Source of the DNA: Penelope pileata
Taxonomy: Eukaryota > Chordata > Aves > Galliformes > Cracidae
Length of the DNA: 64,000 nucleotides
Assembly: GCA_013396635.1 (NCBI GenBank)
Contig: WBMW01000154.1
Coordinates: 485,744-549,743, forward strand
Direction of reading: 5' to 3'
Part shown: positions 27,801 through 41,079 of the stretch, one piece after another
How positions within the stretch are numbered: the first letter of the stretch is position 1
Layout: each line of letters opens with the position of its first letter
Program-made: the position numbers and the translations under genes
Notes under the pieces: model-generated
Databases searched by the model: none
Told to the model about the DNA's origin: nothing
The model's input: the letters and a program-made list of their open reading frames with translations, nothing else

Positions 27801-30800
27801 GGTTGTGTTCAGAATTCATGCTACTTTCAATGACTGGAGCTGCATGTTTCTTCATCTTTATACAGGACTGAGCCCACTGGTAATGCTGCCAGAATGGAAG
27901 AACAGTAATTCTTTCATGAGATCACCAAGTAAATATAAGTATCGTATTCAAGGACTATTCATATAGCAAAAAATAACAATAATTCAGGCTCAGATCATCT
28001 CTAATGTAATTAGAGCTCTGCACCTCCCAACCACCGTCTGTCAGCTCTGACCATGTTGGCCATTTATGTGCAGATTTTTCTACTGGTTTCTACATAAAAT
28101 AGAGAATTGTCTCCTTGCAGGTCAATAGGGAGAGCTAATTAATAAAAATAAATCCAACCCTCAGAATATAAATATGTCTGTCGTAAATTATTAAATTCAA
28201 CAACCTCATCATTTTGTGCTACACGTGAATTCCTGAATGCAGCTGTCTATAGGCTTGAGATTTGTCTCAAGAATATATCTGTAATGCAGACAAAGGCTTC
28301 TTCCACACTGCTAAATTATTTTTGATCCATGTAGAAGTGTCTGTAATAATACAGTAATAATCCCACACTAATGTAGTAATAATCCCAGGCTCTCTCTATG
28401 GCTGATAAAGACAATAGAGTGCAGAGGATGGATTTGAAAGTGCCTTTCTATCTCTTCTTTAATTACGGATGTTCCATATGTGTCAACTAAACTCTTAATC
28501 ACTCCACCAGGCACTTTGGTAAGATATGTAAAGCAGTTTGGGACTTTCCTCATGAAGTTATCAACCTCATGTTCCAGAACAAGTAAACCTCCTTCATTTA
28601 CCTGCTCAGAGTTCCCCTGCTCCACAACCCCCAGGTGACAGAATTGCAGGGGCAAGCAGGAGCACTCTGTGGCACCTGAGGGTTCGGGGTGCTCTAAGTG
28701 CATGCAGGAACAAGGCTCAGGTGGCACCAAGGTAGCTCAAGAATTTTGCTCATTTTTTTTTTCCATGCCTGAGACCACTCACTCCCACTGCTTTAGTCCT
28801 CTCCCTATGTTTATAGATGTGTGTCTTCTTCAGCCATTTGTTAGGATGGAGGCTTTTTGCTACTAACAGAGTGCATGAAATATCTATTTCCCAGATGAGG
28901 CTGAGTCACTCTGGTGTAATCCTGGAGTAACTTCACTAAAGTCAATCAGAAAAAGCATCAAGTTTAGATCGGGTCTGAGGCCTCCTTGAAACAAAGAAGC
29001 AAAATTTATTTACTAAAACATTGGAAAACATTCTCCTCCAATTTTTTTACTACTTTTTTTAGACAAGTCTTCATAAAAAAAGTGCTTAGATGGACTCTTG
29101 TCTGGATTTTAAAAAGAACAGAGCATCACTCTCAAAATTGCAGCTAGAAATGGACAGATGTCCCAGACAGATGCCCAAATCTCTGTACCTGCCACGAAGC
29201 TGTTGGCATAATTTTCCAATAAAAATATTAAATAATTAGACATGGATATTGCTATGGCACATCCACAGAGACATTTTATAGCACAGCTCTGCACAAAAAG
29301 TTTATCAGTAGAGTATGTAAAGTGTGCCTGTATATCAATGGAAGAACAAATTCTTATGGTTTTAGAAAATGCTTACTTCCCTTGCTATGCTCAGCCCTCT
29401 GCTACAACACTTCTCCCACAGAGATGCTTTAAGAAATGACATATTGGGATTTCACATCATGTACAAAGAACCATTATGAGCTGCAATTAAGCCCTGCTGC
29501 AAACTTCCTCATCAGAGTGAATTTTTTGCCATGTATGTTTTTACTACAGAAAGCAATAAGTGAGATCTTTTTAAAGAAGTACATACATACACATAAAGCA
29601 CAATTGCCCTGCAGCCAGCCAAATCCCAATGTCCAGAAACACTCATGTCGTTGCTCATGTTAACTCAGTTCAACAAGTCCTCTCTGCAGAGCTGCAGAAG
29701 GATATGTTGCTTGCTCCTACACAGAATTAAAGGTGTTTTGCTTTGCCTCTGGAGCAGGCTGAGAGTGCCCATAGGGTTGCTTATTGCAGCTTAGCTCCTG
29801 GCAGCAATTCATTCAGCTGCACTGCTCTCTTTGCTTGAGACTGTAGGAACACATTGCCAGAAGCATTTTACTTCTGCACCTTATTTCAGAAGCCTTGCAC
29901 ACAGTTTCTCGTGCACTGTACCCAGTTTTTATTAAAACTGCTTTGGTTGAAGCTGAACCCATTTTACTCGATCGGGTCAAATCAATAAATTACAGAGCTG
30001 TTTCTGACAGCTCAGAAGAACACATGTGGGAAATGTTCCTTTTTGAAGCACTTGGTAGGAAGTATCCCAGACACACAGATGGAGAGCATGTGTCCACTGA
30101 AATTAAACGGAGCTGGGGCTATGTACCCAGAACAAGACACTTAGCCCTTTGGTAGTGGAAGGCCGTTAAAAAAGCTTGGTGATGACACTCGTGCAACCTA
30201 ATATCTCCATTGATGATATACACTTATTTCAACCACCTAATGAAATTGGGTAGTTTTATTTTTTATTACTTTATTTCTGTCTTGAATTTAATAACGTATG
30301 GAAGAAAAATTAAATGACCATTTTCTTCATGGTGGAGACTCTGTTTTCAATTGGTATCTTGTTTCATTCATTTTCCTTGTGTTTAAATGCTGTTCTACCC
30401 CCCTACACTGGCAAAGTTTGAACAAATATACAACCCACAAAACCTTAGGAAAAGGGTTTCTAGTTTCCAGTCAAATCTTTTTGGACCCAGATAAAGTCAC
30501 CCTATGGAACGATTCAGGAAATCTCTTAAGCGTCGTCATGCGTCTGTCCTTATTCAGAAAAGCCTGTAAGCACGTGGTAGCTCGGCTTCACTGTGAATTA
30601 GGCACATGCTAAAATTGTTTCCTGAAAGAAGACCCTTCTTGATCACCATCTACTTGGGAATGCTTGGTGTCTTCATCGCTCAACCATGTAGGGCCCAATG
30701 TTGCTATGGCAGAGGCCAAAGTGCTAACCGATCGATGTTGGAAGGCACAGCAATGGGCTTGAGGAGGAACTGGGTATCTATATAGATAGATATACTTGGA

Positions 30801-31180
30801 ATTAAAAACAAATTTCAGGGAACTGGGGGGGTTTACTTCTAAACCATGTGTCAACTTACCATCAGCAAAAGTAACGGGAAAAACAAATATTTCCTTGAAA
30901 TATTGAATATAGCAGGGGCAGTGTGGAATGGAATACCTGCTAACTTTTCTGTTTGCCATCTTTGATGCTCATACATGTTGGATGCTCCTGAAAAGAGCCA
31001 CCCTTCCACTTAGAGTTTGCCATAGAAGTGTCCCTCTTCTATGTCATTGTAGTGAGATAAAACTTTACCATTTCCCATCCCACAGGTGAAGAAACCTTAG
31101 GACAAGTGTAGATCATCCACTATTGTGCATCCTCAGTTGGCTGAGGAGCTATCCATGTGTTCAAGTCCAGGAGGTGACAA
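21841..31180. other. AT-rich noncoding DNA
   Basis: This stretch is markedly AT-rich, especially 24.5-28.3 kb. Homopolymer runs occur near 21.85 kb (T) and 22.21 kb (A). I see no identifiable interspersed repeat, RNA gene or exon. Frames such as the minus-strand one at 27.24-27.47 kb have no domain and no convincing splice-site pair. Confidence 0.55.
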
Positions 31181-31995
31181 ATCATAGAATGGTTCAGGTT
31201 GGAAGGGACTTTAGAGATCATCTTGTTCCAGCCCCCTTCCTATGGGCAAGGATACCTCCCACTAGACCAGGTTGCCCAAAGCCCCATCCAGCCTGGCCTT
31301 GAACACTTCCGGGGAGGGGGCATCAACGACTTCTCTGGGCAACCTGTTCCAGTGTCTCACCACCCTCACAGTGAAGAATTTCCTCCTCGTATCTAGTCTA
31401 AATCTACCCTCTTTCAGTTTGTAGCCATTACCCTTTGTTCTGTCACTACCTGTCCTTGTAAAATGTCCCTCCCCCTTCAGGTCCTGGAAGGCTGCTATCA
31501 GGTCCCCCCGCAGCCTTCTCTTCTCCAGGCTGAAGAGTCCTGCTGCTGCTAACTCTCGCAGCCTGTCCTCACAGGGGAGGTGCTCCAGCCCTCTGATCAT
31601 CCTCGTGGCCTCCTCTGGACCTGCTCCAACAGCTCCACATCCTTCTTGTGTTGGGGGCCCCAGAACTGGACACAATACTCCAGGTGAGGTCTCAGGAGAG
31701 CAGAGTAGAGGGGCAGAATCACCTCCCTTGCCCTGCTGGCCACGCTTCTCTTGATGCAGCCCAGGATGCGGTTGGCCTTCTGGGCTGCAAGCGCACACTG
31801 CCGGCTCATGTTGAGTTTCTCATCAACACACACCCCCAAATCCTTCTCCTCAGGACTACTCTCAAGCCATTCTCCGCTCAGCCTGTATTTGTGCTTCGGA
31901 TTGCCCAGACTCAGGTGCAGGACCTTGCACTTGGCTTTGTTGAACTTCATGAGGTTGGCATGGGCCCATCTCTCAAGCCTTTCAAGCCTTTTGAA
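31181..31995 (-). mobile_element. CR1 LINE, 5'-truncated, minus strand
   Basis: This copy is read on the minus strand. The 3' terminus lies at the left edge (ATCATAGAATGGTTCAGG, the reverse complement of the CR1 octamer end). Going rightwards come the 3' untranslated region, the C-terminal end of the reverse-transcriptase ORF, and upstream reverse-transcriptase sequence up to the segment encoding RLERWAHANLMKFNKAKC. The element is 5'-truncated there: about 0.8 kb of an element that is several kb when complete. Its 3' sequence matches the 3.49-kb copy closely, so both belong to the same subfamily although they lie in opposite orientation. Divergence looks modest. The 5' boundary is uncertain by some tens of bases. 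Confidence 0.95.
31262..31991 (-). pseudogene. CR1 reverse-transcriptase ORF remnant, frameshifted
   Basis: This is the C-terminal part of the CR1 ORF2-type protein (apurinic-like endonuclease plus reverse transcriptase), of which only the region after the catalytic core survives. The upstream frame shows CKVLHL, DEKLNMSRQCALAAQKANRI and SALLRPHLEYCVQFWGPQ. It then reads out of frame after LLEQVQRR, and the downstream frame resumes at TRMIRGLEHL and continues through EKRRLRGDLIAA and RVVRHWNRLPREVVDAPS to a stop at 31262. The switch near 31605-31612 fits the loss of one G in a run within the VQRRA-coding segment. The endonuclease and the catalytic YxDD region are absent, so the remnant is non-functional. 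Confidence 0.88.
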
Positions 31996-34900
31996 ATGAT
32001 TCAAAATATGTGTTATCTTTGAACTGCGATACCACATGCCCTTCTACCTTTATTTTACAGAGCTCCCTGCCCCCCGTCACAGTCCACAGTATCTCAAATG
32101 GGGGCTTTGGACCACTCTGTACCTAAAGGGTCAAACAGGCCATTCCAGGACAAAATACTGAAGTACCCAGCTGCAGGAGAGATGCTGAGTTTCTCTAAGG
32201 TCTGGGTATTTTTCCCCACCTGCGCACCTCAGGGGAACGGTAAATCCATCATTAGTGCCATTACACATATTTCATCAATAAAGCGCTTAATGCACTGCAG
32301 TAGAAATGAGAATCTAATAGTGTTAAAATCAGTTTGTCACAGAAAGAACTGGCAGGCTGCCCTGCTCAGTGAAACAACAAATTGACATCAGTTGTACTCA
32401 CAATTAAACGAGTCCAACAGCCAAGGGCTCCCAGAGGCCTGAGTACAAGGCACTGCTGTGAACTGACACAAGAAGGTTATCAATTAATTTATCATGGAAA
32501 AAGCACCAAATTAACCAATGACTTGTAACCTTTATCAGTATTCTGGGAAACGTGATTCTTGTTCACCCACAAGCTTTTTGGGGCCATTTTCGTAAAGCTG
32601 GAGGCCAACTTATCCATGACAGCTGATGTCCCACAGGAGTCTCAATCTGCAGATAGGAAGCGCTTATTTGCGTAAAATACACTGAATTAAATCCATGTGG
32701 GAAAGCTGTCAAATCTCACTTCCTGGGTGCCTGTCTCAAGAGTCTCTCAGTTATGTCAGACAATATGTGTGACTGAGGTTAGCAATGGAGAGCAAGGGCA
32801 AAGCATTACTAAAATAAGCAGAATGAACATTAATGTCAGAGCTTGACCACTGAACACTCACATGGATGGGAATTAAATTGTCCTTACCTGTATTTGTGGT
32901 AGTTAAGCTTGGAAAAATAATGTAGCAGCGCCCTGGACCCAAAGCCAAATGTCCCAGAAGACAAATGGGCTCCCAGTCTTCACTTCTCTCACTCCACATC
33001 TCTGGCTTCTCCTACTTCACAGTCTCCATGAGCAGAGCCTCACCTACTCCTTCAGATGTGAGAATCAGGCAGGGACAAGGTTCTTTCTCTGGGCTAAAAG
33101 AAGGGAAATTTAACTAAAATAGGCATACCTGCAAATACTAGTCCTTCCTAGGGGTAGTGGGCTGTGCAATTCCCACTTGCTCTTTCCCAAGGCAAAGGAG
33201 ACACTGAAGATCACAAAGACAAATGCCTTCTGCATATGACAAGTTTGAAATCATTTTTCTATATGCAACTTCATCACCAGACATCAACTGAGCCATGGTA
33301 ACAGGTGGTATGTGCTTTCTAAGGATGCTGCTGCTGATGACAGATTAAATACATTGGTTTAGGACTCTTGCTGAGGCTGAAGCTCACATGTTTTACCTCC
33401 TCTTCTGTTGTATCAGAACAATGTGCACCTGTGATGAGTAATGCTCCATCCAGAGCAGGTGTTAGAGACCATGTCTGACCTATTACCAGCAATCAAAAAT
33501 GAACTCTTTGATGTATGCATAAACTTTTCAAAATAAATACTGATCAGTGAGGTCCTTAATTGTTGAACCATAGGGTGGGAAAGGTCCTCAAGAAGACAGC
33601 TGGTCTGTATCTGGTTAACCAGAATCCATTACAGGTCTGCATGTTTGGCTCACCTGTTCTTACTGACTTTTGGTGTCAGAATACATACAGCTTACCCAAA
33701 CAACTCAGACCAGTGCATCCCTGTTCCTTTCCTGGAAAAAATATTTTAACTTGGAAAGATCTTTTGTCTTGACCTAATTTAAATCCACAGCTTTTCAAAT
33801 TCATCACTGTAGTTCTGAACAAATGATGTCTTTATGCAGCATCCATTTCACGTATGCCTTTCCTCTTCTCTTCTGTAGGTTAAGCAGTTTCTTTTTCTTT
33901 TTTTATTATTCTTATTGTTATTATTGGGAGAGAAGAGTCTTACTTTTTACTGGGACCTGAACCTGTAATCACAGGTTGGGAGACCAATCATGCATGAGAC
34001 CACTGGGACTGCTACTTACAATTTATAACTTTGATTTGTAAGATCTGTTGAAGTTCCCACTGTGCCAAAATTTCTTCTTTGCAAATTACAGTATTGAACA
34101 CATTTTCATGCTTATTAATTGTGGAAAAATCATGTAATCATTCCAATCATTGAGATGTATTTTATCATAGGCAGCAGAATGCTATAGTACATTACGTATA
34201 TAAGTTTATTGGTAACAACAGAAAGACGGCACTGCTAGGATTACCAGTTTAATACTTTTAATGTTACATAAGTGAGAAAAGGTGATCTGCTTGTTTCTAC
34301 AACAGGGGATGTTGTCCATTTCCTCATTCTGCTGCCAACTCTGTATTTAAATTCCAATCAGATTGTTACAGTCCATTAATTTTCATGGACTGAAGCTGTT
34401 GCAGTGCCACACAGGGAAAATATGTAACACAGATGTGTTTGTTGTTATGAATTTTTCTTCTTCCTTTTTGAAATAGCTGTAACATAGAATAACGAAAACA
34501 CTCCAAACAATCCGTACTCATACTAAAATTAAATCCATCTCACTTTTTGCCTAGTTGCAGAGCTGTAGCACTAAGCTCGGAACCGCTTCTGCCACCTATT
34601 TGCAATGTAATTAAAGTTCACTTGAAGTCTGATGAAATTTTGCTCCTTTTCCAAAGGATGTCAGTTGCAACAAATGATTTTTTTGGACCAAAGAAAAGTT
34701 ATTCAAAAAATTAGAAAGCAAAGGTAACTGTGCTGCAAATATCTGAGAGGGGTCTAGTTTGCTCAGCTTTTTATATCTGGAATGAAACTGCCATTAAAAG
34801 CTTCTCTGGAGCATTTCCTCAGAGGTAGTTGCCCTATGAAGTGCTCAGTTTGTTGCAGTTCTTTCTCTCTGTGTCACTAATTTTTAGCAGGATAAAGGCA

Positions 34901-36097
34901 GTTGGAGGACTCCACCACAACAGGCACAGAAATATTTGTTGCCAGAATAATTCCCTGCATTAGGAGGATGAGCTAAAAAGGCACAGAGCCAATCTTGGCC
35001 TGTAATAATGCCCCTGCTAGTGCATGACTTAGAGAGAAACACCAGTGAGTCTTGAATGTGATCTGCCGTACAGCTCCCCCACTACACCGACACAAATACT
35101 ATTTTCTGGAATGACACTGCAAACTAGCCAGTCCCTGCCATCCTTTTCTATTGGAATTTGTTGCATAAAATCAGAAATTTGTGAATTCCTTCAGGTTCCT
35201 TCCAGATCTGGGATGTCATTACTGCTTTATGTGACTGTACTATGCACATAACTTTTGCCTGGTCTTCAGCAAGAGGATGATTAGGATTTAATGGAATGCC
35301 CTTTGCAACGTTCTGTTCATCCCTCAAGCTGAAAGGGTATTTTTATATCAAAAAAAGTGAATTAAATATCTCTTAAAAAGATGCAAGATATAAAAGATGT
35401 AATCTCTATAGATTATAGCCATCTCCAAGCTTATATCAAGCATGTGCCTGTACAGTTATAACTGCCAGTTAGTACTGAGTTAGCATGGGAACCAGCAGGT
35501 AAACAGATTTCTTCAAGTAAGGTTAGTATGCTTACTTGACAGCTATAGAAGTTTAATATGAAATAACACATTAAACTCTGCCGTAGCTAGCAGGCATAAA
35601 TTTATTGCACCAAAAGAAAGTTATATAGACTTCTCAGGTTCCCTGGTGTTCTTAATATCCTTTCTCATACAGTTTCATGCATTTTTTCTGGGTGAAGCTT
35701 CCTTCAACATAACATGGCAAGTGTTGTCATCACGGTCCCAGTGACTTAATAGGGTGATGACAGTTTGCATCTGTACAGGATGCATCCCCAGCGAAACCTC
35801 TTTTGCAGTAAAGTGCTAATGTGGCCGGGGTTTGTCAGGAAGACATTCATAAGCAAGTGTAGAGCCTAAAAAGATGTATATGTTACACTGATTTTCCACT
35901 TTACTGATTGAAATGACCGACTTCACCAGATGTAATCTCTCCTGTAGTCTCTGGGTTGTACTCAGCTGTATCCTCAGAAGTAATCTTTTAAAAAATGAAG
36001 AATCTACTATAGCTATTAAAATTGTAGCAATAAAGCTGAAAATCTTATGATGTGGTGAAATAACTGGTCACAACTCATTTTTACGAGAAGACAATGC
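31996..36097. other. Unique noncoding DNA
   Basis: No gene or clear interspersed repeat is visible. A T/TTA-rich low-complexity tract sits near 33.89-33.93 kb. Sequence around 35.7-35.95 kb is non-repetitive and could be conserved regulatory DNA, but nothing more can be said. Confidence 0.55.
33889..33926. repeat. T-rich / (TTA)n low-complexity tract
   Basis: Poly-pyrimidine T runs pass into TTATTATT-type triplets. This is a simple repeat only. Confidence 0.75.
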
Positions 36098-36405
36098 AGT
36101 GAAGAAGGAGCCAAACTGTTCCTGGAGCTGTGCAGTGGGCAAGAAGCCAGGGAGACAGCTTCCAACAGTGGAAATTCCAGGTAGATAACAGGAAAAAAAA
36201 ATCACTATGAGGGCAGTCAGACATTTGAGCAATCTGCACAGTGAGGTTGTGCAATATCCATCCTAGGATATATTCAGAACTCAGCTGGAGCAGGTCCTGA
36301 GCCACCTGACTTAAACTAACCCTTTTTTGAGCAAGAGGTCAGACTAAGTGATTTTCAAAAGTCTCTTCCAACATACAACTATTCTGCTTCCATGACTCTG
36401 CAGTG
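36098..36405 (+). mobile_element. Ancient decayed CR1 3' end
   Basis: The order of phrases matches CR1 3' regions despite heavy divergence. GAAGAAGGAGCCAAACTGTT (consensus-like GGAGAAGGAGCCAGACTCTT) comes first, followed by GTGGAAATTCCAGGT, ATCACTATGAGGGCAGTCAGAC, GAGGTTGTG, TTGAGCAAGAGGTCAGACTA and TCTCTTCCAACATACAACTATTCT. The terminal octamers have decayed. It is clearly older than the copies at 3.5, 31.2, 51.3 and 60.4 kb and has no open frame. Confidence 0.8.
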
Positions 36406-37348
36406 AGATTTACGTGATTAACAGGAGTAAAGTAACTCTGCTGTATTCCCAGTTCTGAGTCAGACTTTTCCAACAGTGATGAGAAAGCCACAGGAGTTCT
36501 CTGCTTTAGGTTTTCTATCTGAAAAATGGAAACTGAAATATTCATCTAATCACAGTGACGTTAGGGTAGTGTACACCACCATTGTTTGCCAAGTGCTTCA
36601 GGTCCTAAGGGAATTGTTATCATTCACATCTAAACACTCTATGAATAGCCTTTAAATGGTAAGAGCAACACTGGAACTTTCTTTTAGAAGTAATACTCAG
36701 CTGTTGGCAAAAGGGTTATAATTCCTGAAAATGTGATTGTAAGTATTGCCTGGAGTGCTGGTGCCTGTGGTCTGTCTGTGAAGTCTGCATCATCCAGAAG
36801 AAGGACTTCATGCCTGCTCCTGCACCAGCATATTGAGACTGCTCAAGCCCTAGCCTGTAAGGTTTCAGACTGTCCTTAGATAAGCAATAGTGTTCCTATT
36901 ATTTGGAGTACGTGACTGGCCTCTAAACTAGTTCATTTTGCTTTGGGCCCTTGAGCAGAGAGACACTTTAAAATCCGAACATCAGTAAGCGACCAGTAAT
37001 GAATCCCAAATGGGCAGCAGAGAGTAAAGAGCACAAGAGTTTTCTTGTACAGTTACCCTGTGTCACAGGGCAGGTATTTGCACAGGCTTAGCTACACCTT
37101 AGTGCAGAAGAGGCATGGAGAGCACTTGAGAGCTACTTAAACTCTTAAAATAGGACTTAAGTGGGAGTTAAGGGCTGTTCTGGGCATTTGTGCGGGTGGG
37201 AACACCACCTGCAAAGAGCAGCATGGCCCAGACGAAGACCTGTTCATGGGGGAGACCACAAATAATAAGAAATCTAAATGTAGCTGAGATATGTAGATGA
37301 CCTGACTAGGAAAGAGATGTTCAGTGCTCTTGCATTCAGACTATTGTA

Positions 37349-37374
37349 AGTGTGCGTGTGTGCATGTGTACATA
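37349..37374. repeat. (GT)n-like microsatellite
   Basis: An imperfect GT repeat carries C and A interruptions (TGTGCGTGTGTGCATGTGTA). Confidence 0.8.
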
Positions 37375-37840
37375 CAAGAATTTAGAAAGAAGAAAACACT
37401 TAAAAAACATGCATACACACAGCAAGTGATTATTATGATTATCTTAACATGCTTGGGAAGACTGAATGAAGAATAATGTCAGGCTTGTTCGGCATTCAGC
37501 TATGGAGGACAAAAAAACACTGCTGCTAATAAAGGCAGATTTGGCAGCTGCGGGGCCTTGGCAAGGGTGCAGAGTTCCTTCATGACCTACTGAATAGCTC
37601 CAGCTGTGCAGAGCTTGAAACGTATCTTGAAAGCACTGAAAGACAGCTGTCTTGCTCCACTGTCCCACTTGCCTGGCTGAGTGAGGATGAGGGGTGGTTA
37701 ATTGTAAGCTTATGCTGCACTTTGGGTTCCTCCCTTGCCCGTTCTCCCTCTTCCTGGTGCAATAACACAAAGGGAAGGACTTCCGTGGGACAGCCAGCAG
37801 GTTTGGTGTGATATCAGTCAGCCCAGTGCAGGATGAATTA

Positions 37841-37880
37841 CTGCAGATTTGAGGTCCTGCAGATTTGATCCAGGTCCTGC
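37841..37880. repeat. Short tandem duplication, period about 16
   Basis: CTGCAGATTTGA occurs at 37841 and again at 37857, each followed by a GGTCCTG-like segment. This local duplication spans about 40 bases. Confidence 0.75.
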
Positions 37881-40800
37881 TGTTGGCTGCACGCTTTGAA
37901 CAACAGCACGGCTTTGCTGTTCACCTGCTCAGGGAACTGCATGGATCCATTGTTGTCTTGCTCCATCAGAGAGAGAAACTGAAATATCTCTTAACTATGT
38001 TTACAATGAATTTAGCAAGCTGAGTGAAAAGGAAAGTGCACAACAAGGCTTTATCTTTGTCTTCTGGTGGAGGAAGGTCTTCTGTCTCTGGAAAAAATGA
38101 CACTGCTATTTAACAGGAAAACAGTCTTAAAAGTGGTGGCTGTGTCCCCTGCTAGACCAGGAAAAGCCCAGAGCCATTTCTGCCAAGCCTTTCAGGGTGT
38201 GTGCAGCTTTGCATGAAGCGCAATCAGGGGGATTAGCCATATACTTACATTAAATTTGAGCTCAGCTGCTGAGAGGCTAAATTGGGGCTTAACACCTTCT
38301 CAGTCAAGTGGCAAATATGTTGGCCACCAGTTAAGTTTTTCTCAAACTGCTTGGCTTCCCCAGCTGGGCAGAGTGGGCACAGCCTCTCGCTGCCATCCCA
38401 CAATACAGCCTCACAGTGCAACAGCCTGCGTGCCTCTGCTCTTTCCAATGGGATGCTGTTGAAAAACCTCAAAGGTCAGGTGGTTGAAAGCCTTCTTCTA
38501 ACTTCCAGATGTAAACTTATTTACAGCCATTCTGTACTCTTTTTTTATCGTCTGCCAATTTGCTTCCAATACCTCTTCTTCCTTTAGGTATTTCCCTGAA
38601 ACATTTTATCCAGGTGAGGGAATGTATGTACATGTGGGTGTGAGCATATGCATTGAGAAAACACAGTTATTTCTATAGAGCAAATCCATCCTTCCAGCCT
38701 TCTCTTTGCTATGCTAAGCAAGACTGATGAGTCTCTGCCCAGTTGGACCTTTCCCTCTTGTGTTTGAAGTCAATGAAAAGTTGTCCTTAAGTGAAAAACA
38801 TGTTGATGACTCAGTGCCTGAGACAGCATTCGTTAAGGCACACAGATACCTCACACCTCTGTGCTGGGGACTGAGCAGGACAATCTGGGCAGCTTTCAAT
38901 AAGCACTCTGGAATGATTACAGTGGCCCAAATGCCTTATCTAATATATATTGAAGTTGGAAACTCTGGTTCTGTTGTTCATTAGCACTTTTAACCAGCTT
39001 TTCCATCAAGAAAAAACAGTGTCAATGTCATCAAGCCAAAATATTAGCTATAATTTTCCAAACATACAACAAGAATGGTTTTTCTTTCTCTTTCTTCTTG
39101 CTCACTGAACCTCAGGATAAAGGCAAACCTGTATTTTTGTGTCCTTTGAGGTGATCTGCAAGGTCAAAACTAGGGTTTGTTTCTGAGCAAACACCAGGTA
39201 GAGGTAAGGGCTATGCAATTAGTGTCATGGTGCACAAAGTTAAAAGCAACACTGCTGGAAAATAAAGCAATTGATAGGAATCCTAAGGAACGGGCCAGCT
39301 TGATTAGAATTCTATTGGGATTGGAAAAAAATGCATTAACAAGTTGTTCCTTAAGCATTGGGACTTAGAAAATATTTCTTGGGCTTCTTGTGGCTCCTTT
39401 CCATGTTGACTCTCATGTTTAATAACTATGCTGAGCTCACACTGTGACCTTTCCCACTAGTCTCTGTCCTGTACCCCGCTGGTAATTTCTCAGAATATTT
39501 TAAAACATAATATTGTGATGCCTTTTCCCTTCCATCAAAATGCACTGAAATCATCTAACAGTCCTGATAATCATTAAGCAGGGGGTAAACCTGACTGACA
39601 AACAAACAACTACAACACAGCTGCATAATCTTCATTTCCTCAGGAAATGAAGCAAAATATTGCAAACAGGGTCCATGCATTAAAACTATGTAATATTTCA
39701 ATAACAAGGATGTAGATGTTCCCCCATTGAGACATTACTTGGCTTTTAGGCTGGCCTTTTTGTCTTCCTTTCACCTTCCTCTGAAGATTAAGAGCTTGGT
39801 CACAGCTGGAGAGGGGACACAGAAAATGTCTAGCTATACTAAACCACCTCTGAGGATTACATAAGACTGTGTTAAACTTACTGTCAGGTGTTGGGTCCAG
39901 GAGGAATTTCTTGACTTTCTTTGCAAGGTACAGAACTGTGCCTTTCCTAGCTGCATCCATGTGTTTTCACTTAGGGAATTCTCTGATATTGTTAGGGCTC
40001 AAGGCACCTCTCTTGTTCTCCTATAGCAAGTCGTTGCTCCAGAGACTTGAAGCACCAACAATGCAGCTTTGGCATCCTTTAGTTTATGCCAGTATGGACC
40101 TCCTGGACCCACTGTATATTGCAAGATCACCTGCAAAAGCAAGGAGGGGGACTTGGTAACTCAGATAGTTCCTTCAGCAAGTGCCATTAATAATTTAAAT
40201 CAGGTGACACTGAGTCAGAGAGATTTTAGCTGAGTAAACTAATTACAACATGACAGTATTTTGTGTTCTCATCAAATCAGCTCCACATCTTTTAAGACAC
40301 ATTCAGTTGTATGCTACTGTTTACTAATATGCTTGTTAATAATTTAAATTACAACTAGGCTCAATAAGCTTGTGATACTTTCTAGAAATAGATGTAGGTC
40401 CTGCATTAAAAGCCTTGTTCTGAAATAGATATGGTGGAGAGGAAAAAGACGCAGCACATAAGCATCTTGTTGGAATGTAAATAGAGACCCCTATCAGCAG
40501 TGTCGTGGCAGATTATGGGAGACAGAGCAGTGTCACGAAACACAGATGATGCTTTTAATCCATTTGATACTTTAGCAAGAACCAGATCAGCACTAGACTC
40601 TTCAGATCTTCCTTGATAGGCGCATGGACCTATTTCTACACAGGAAGTACAACCTAAAGGAAGGTGCACCACTAGCTTGGATGTGAGAATGTACACGACT
40701 GTGTATCCCCAGTTGATATATGGAAAGGTAGGTGCTATTAATGTGGCTGGTCACTTATTCTTGGTTACCTGTTTCATAAAAGATGTCTTGATGGTGACTA

Positions 40801-41079
40801 CCATCTCTTCAGTTACATAAAGATAAGAGTCTGGTGTCCTTGGCAGGCTGCGGAGAAGTTGTTTCCTAAGAAAAGTTATAATCTACTCATTTCAGTATAA
40901 ATCTGGCTTTCAAACTTCTCAACAAATTGTCTAAAAGCTCTATTTTATGGTAACATTTTGGTATTCAAGTCTGTGGAAGTTGAAAACCAGAATTTTGTCA
41001 CTAAATACAACATTCATCAGACTTGCTGAGAGGCCAGAATAGCATTTTCCAGTATCAGATGATGGACAGCCAGCAGCAT

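Larger units (their letters stand above)
36406..41079. other. Unique noncoding DNA with small simple repeats
   Basis: No exon or RNA gene is recognised. A (GT)-rich tract lies at 37.35 kb and a short tandem duplication at 37.84 kb. AT-rich sequence with ATTAA/TTAATAATTT motifs occurs at 40.17-40.35 kb. Confidence 0.55.
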
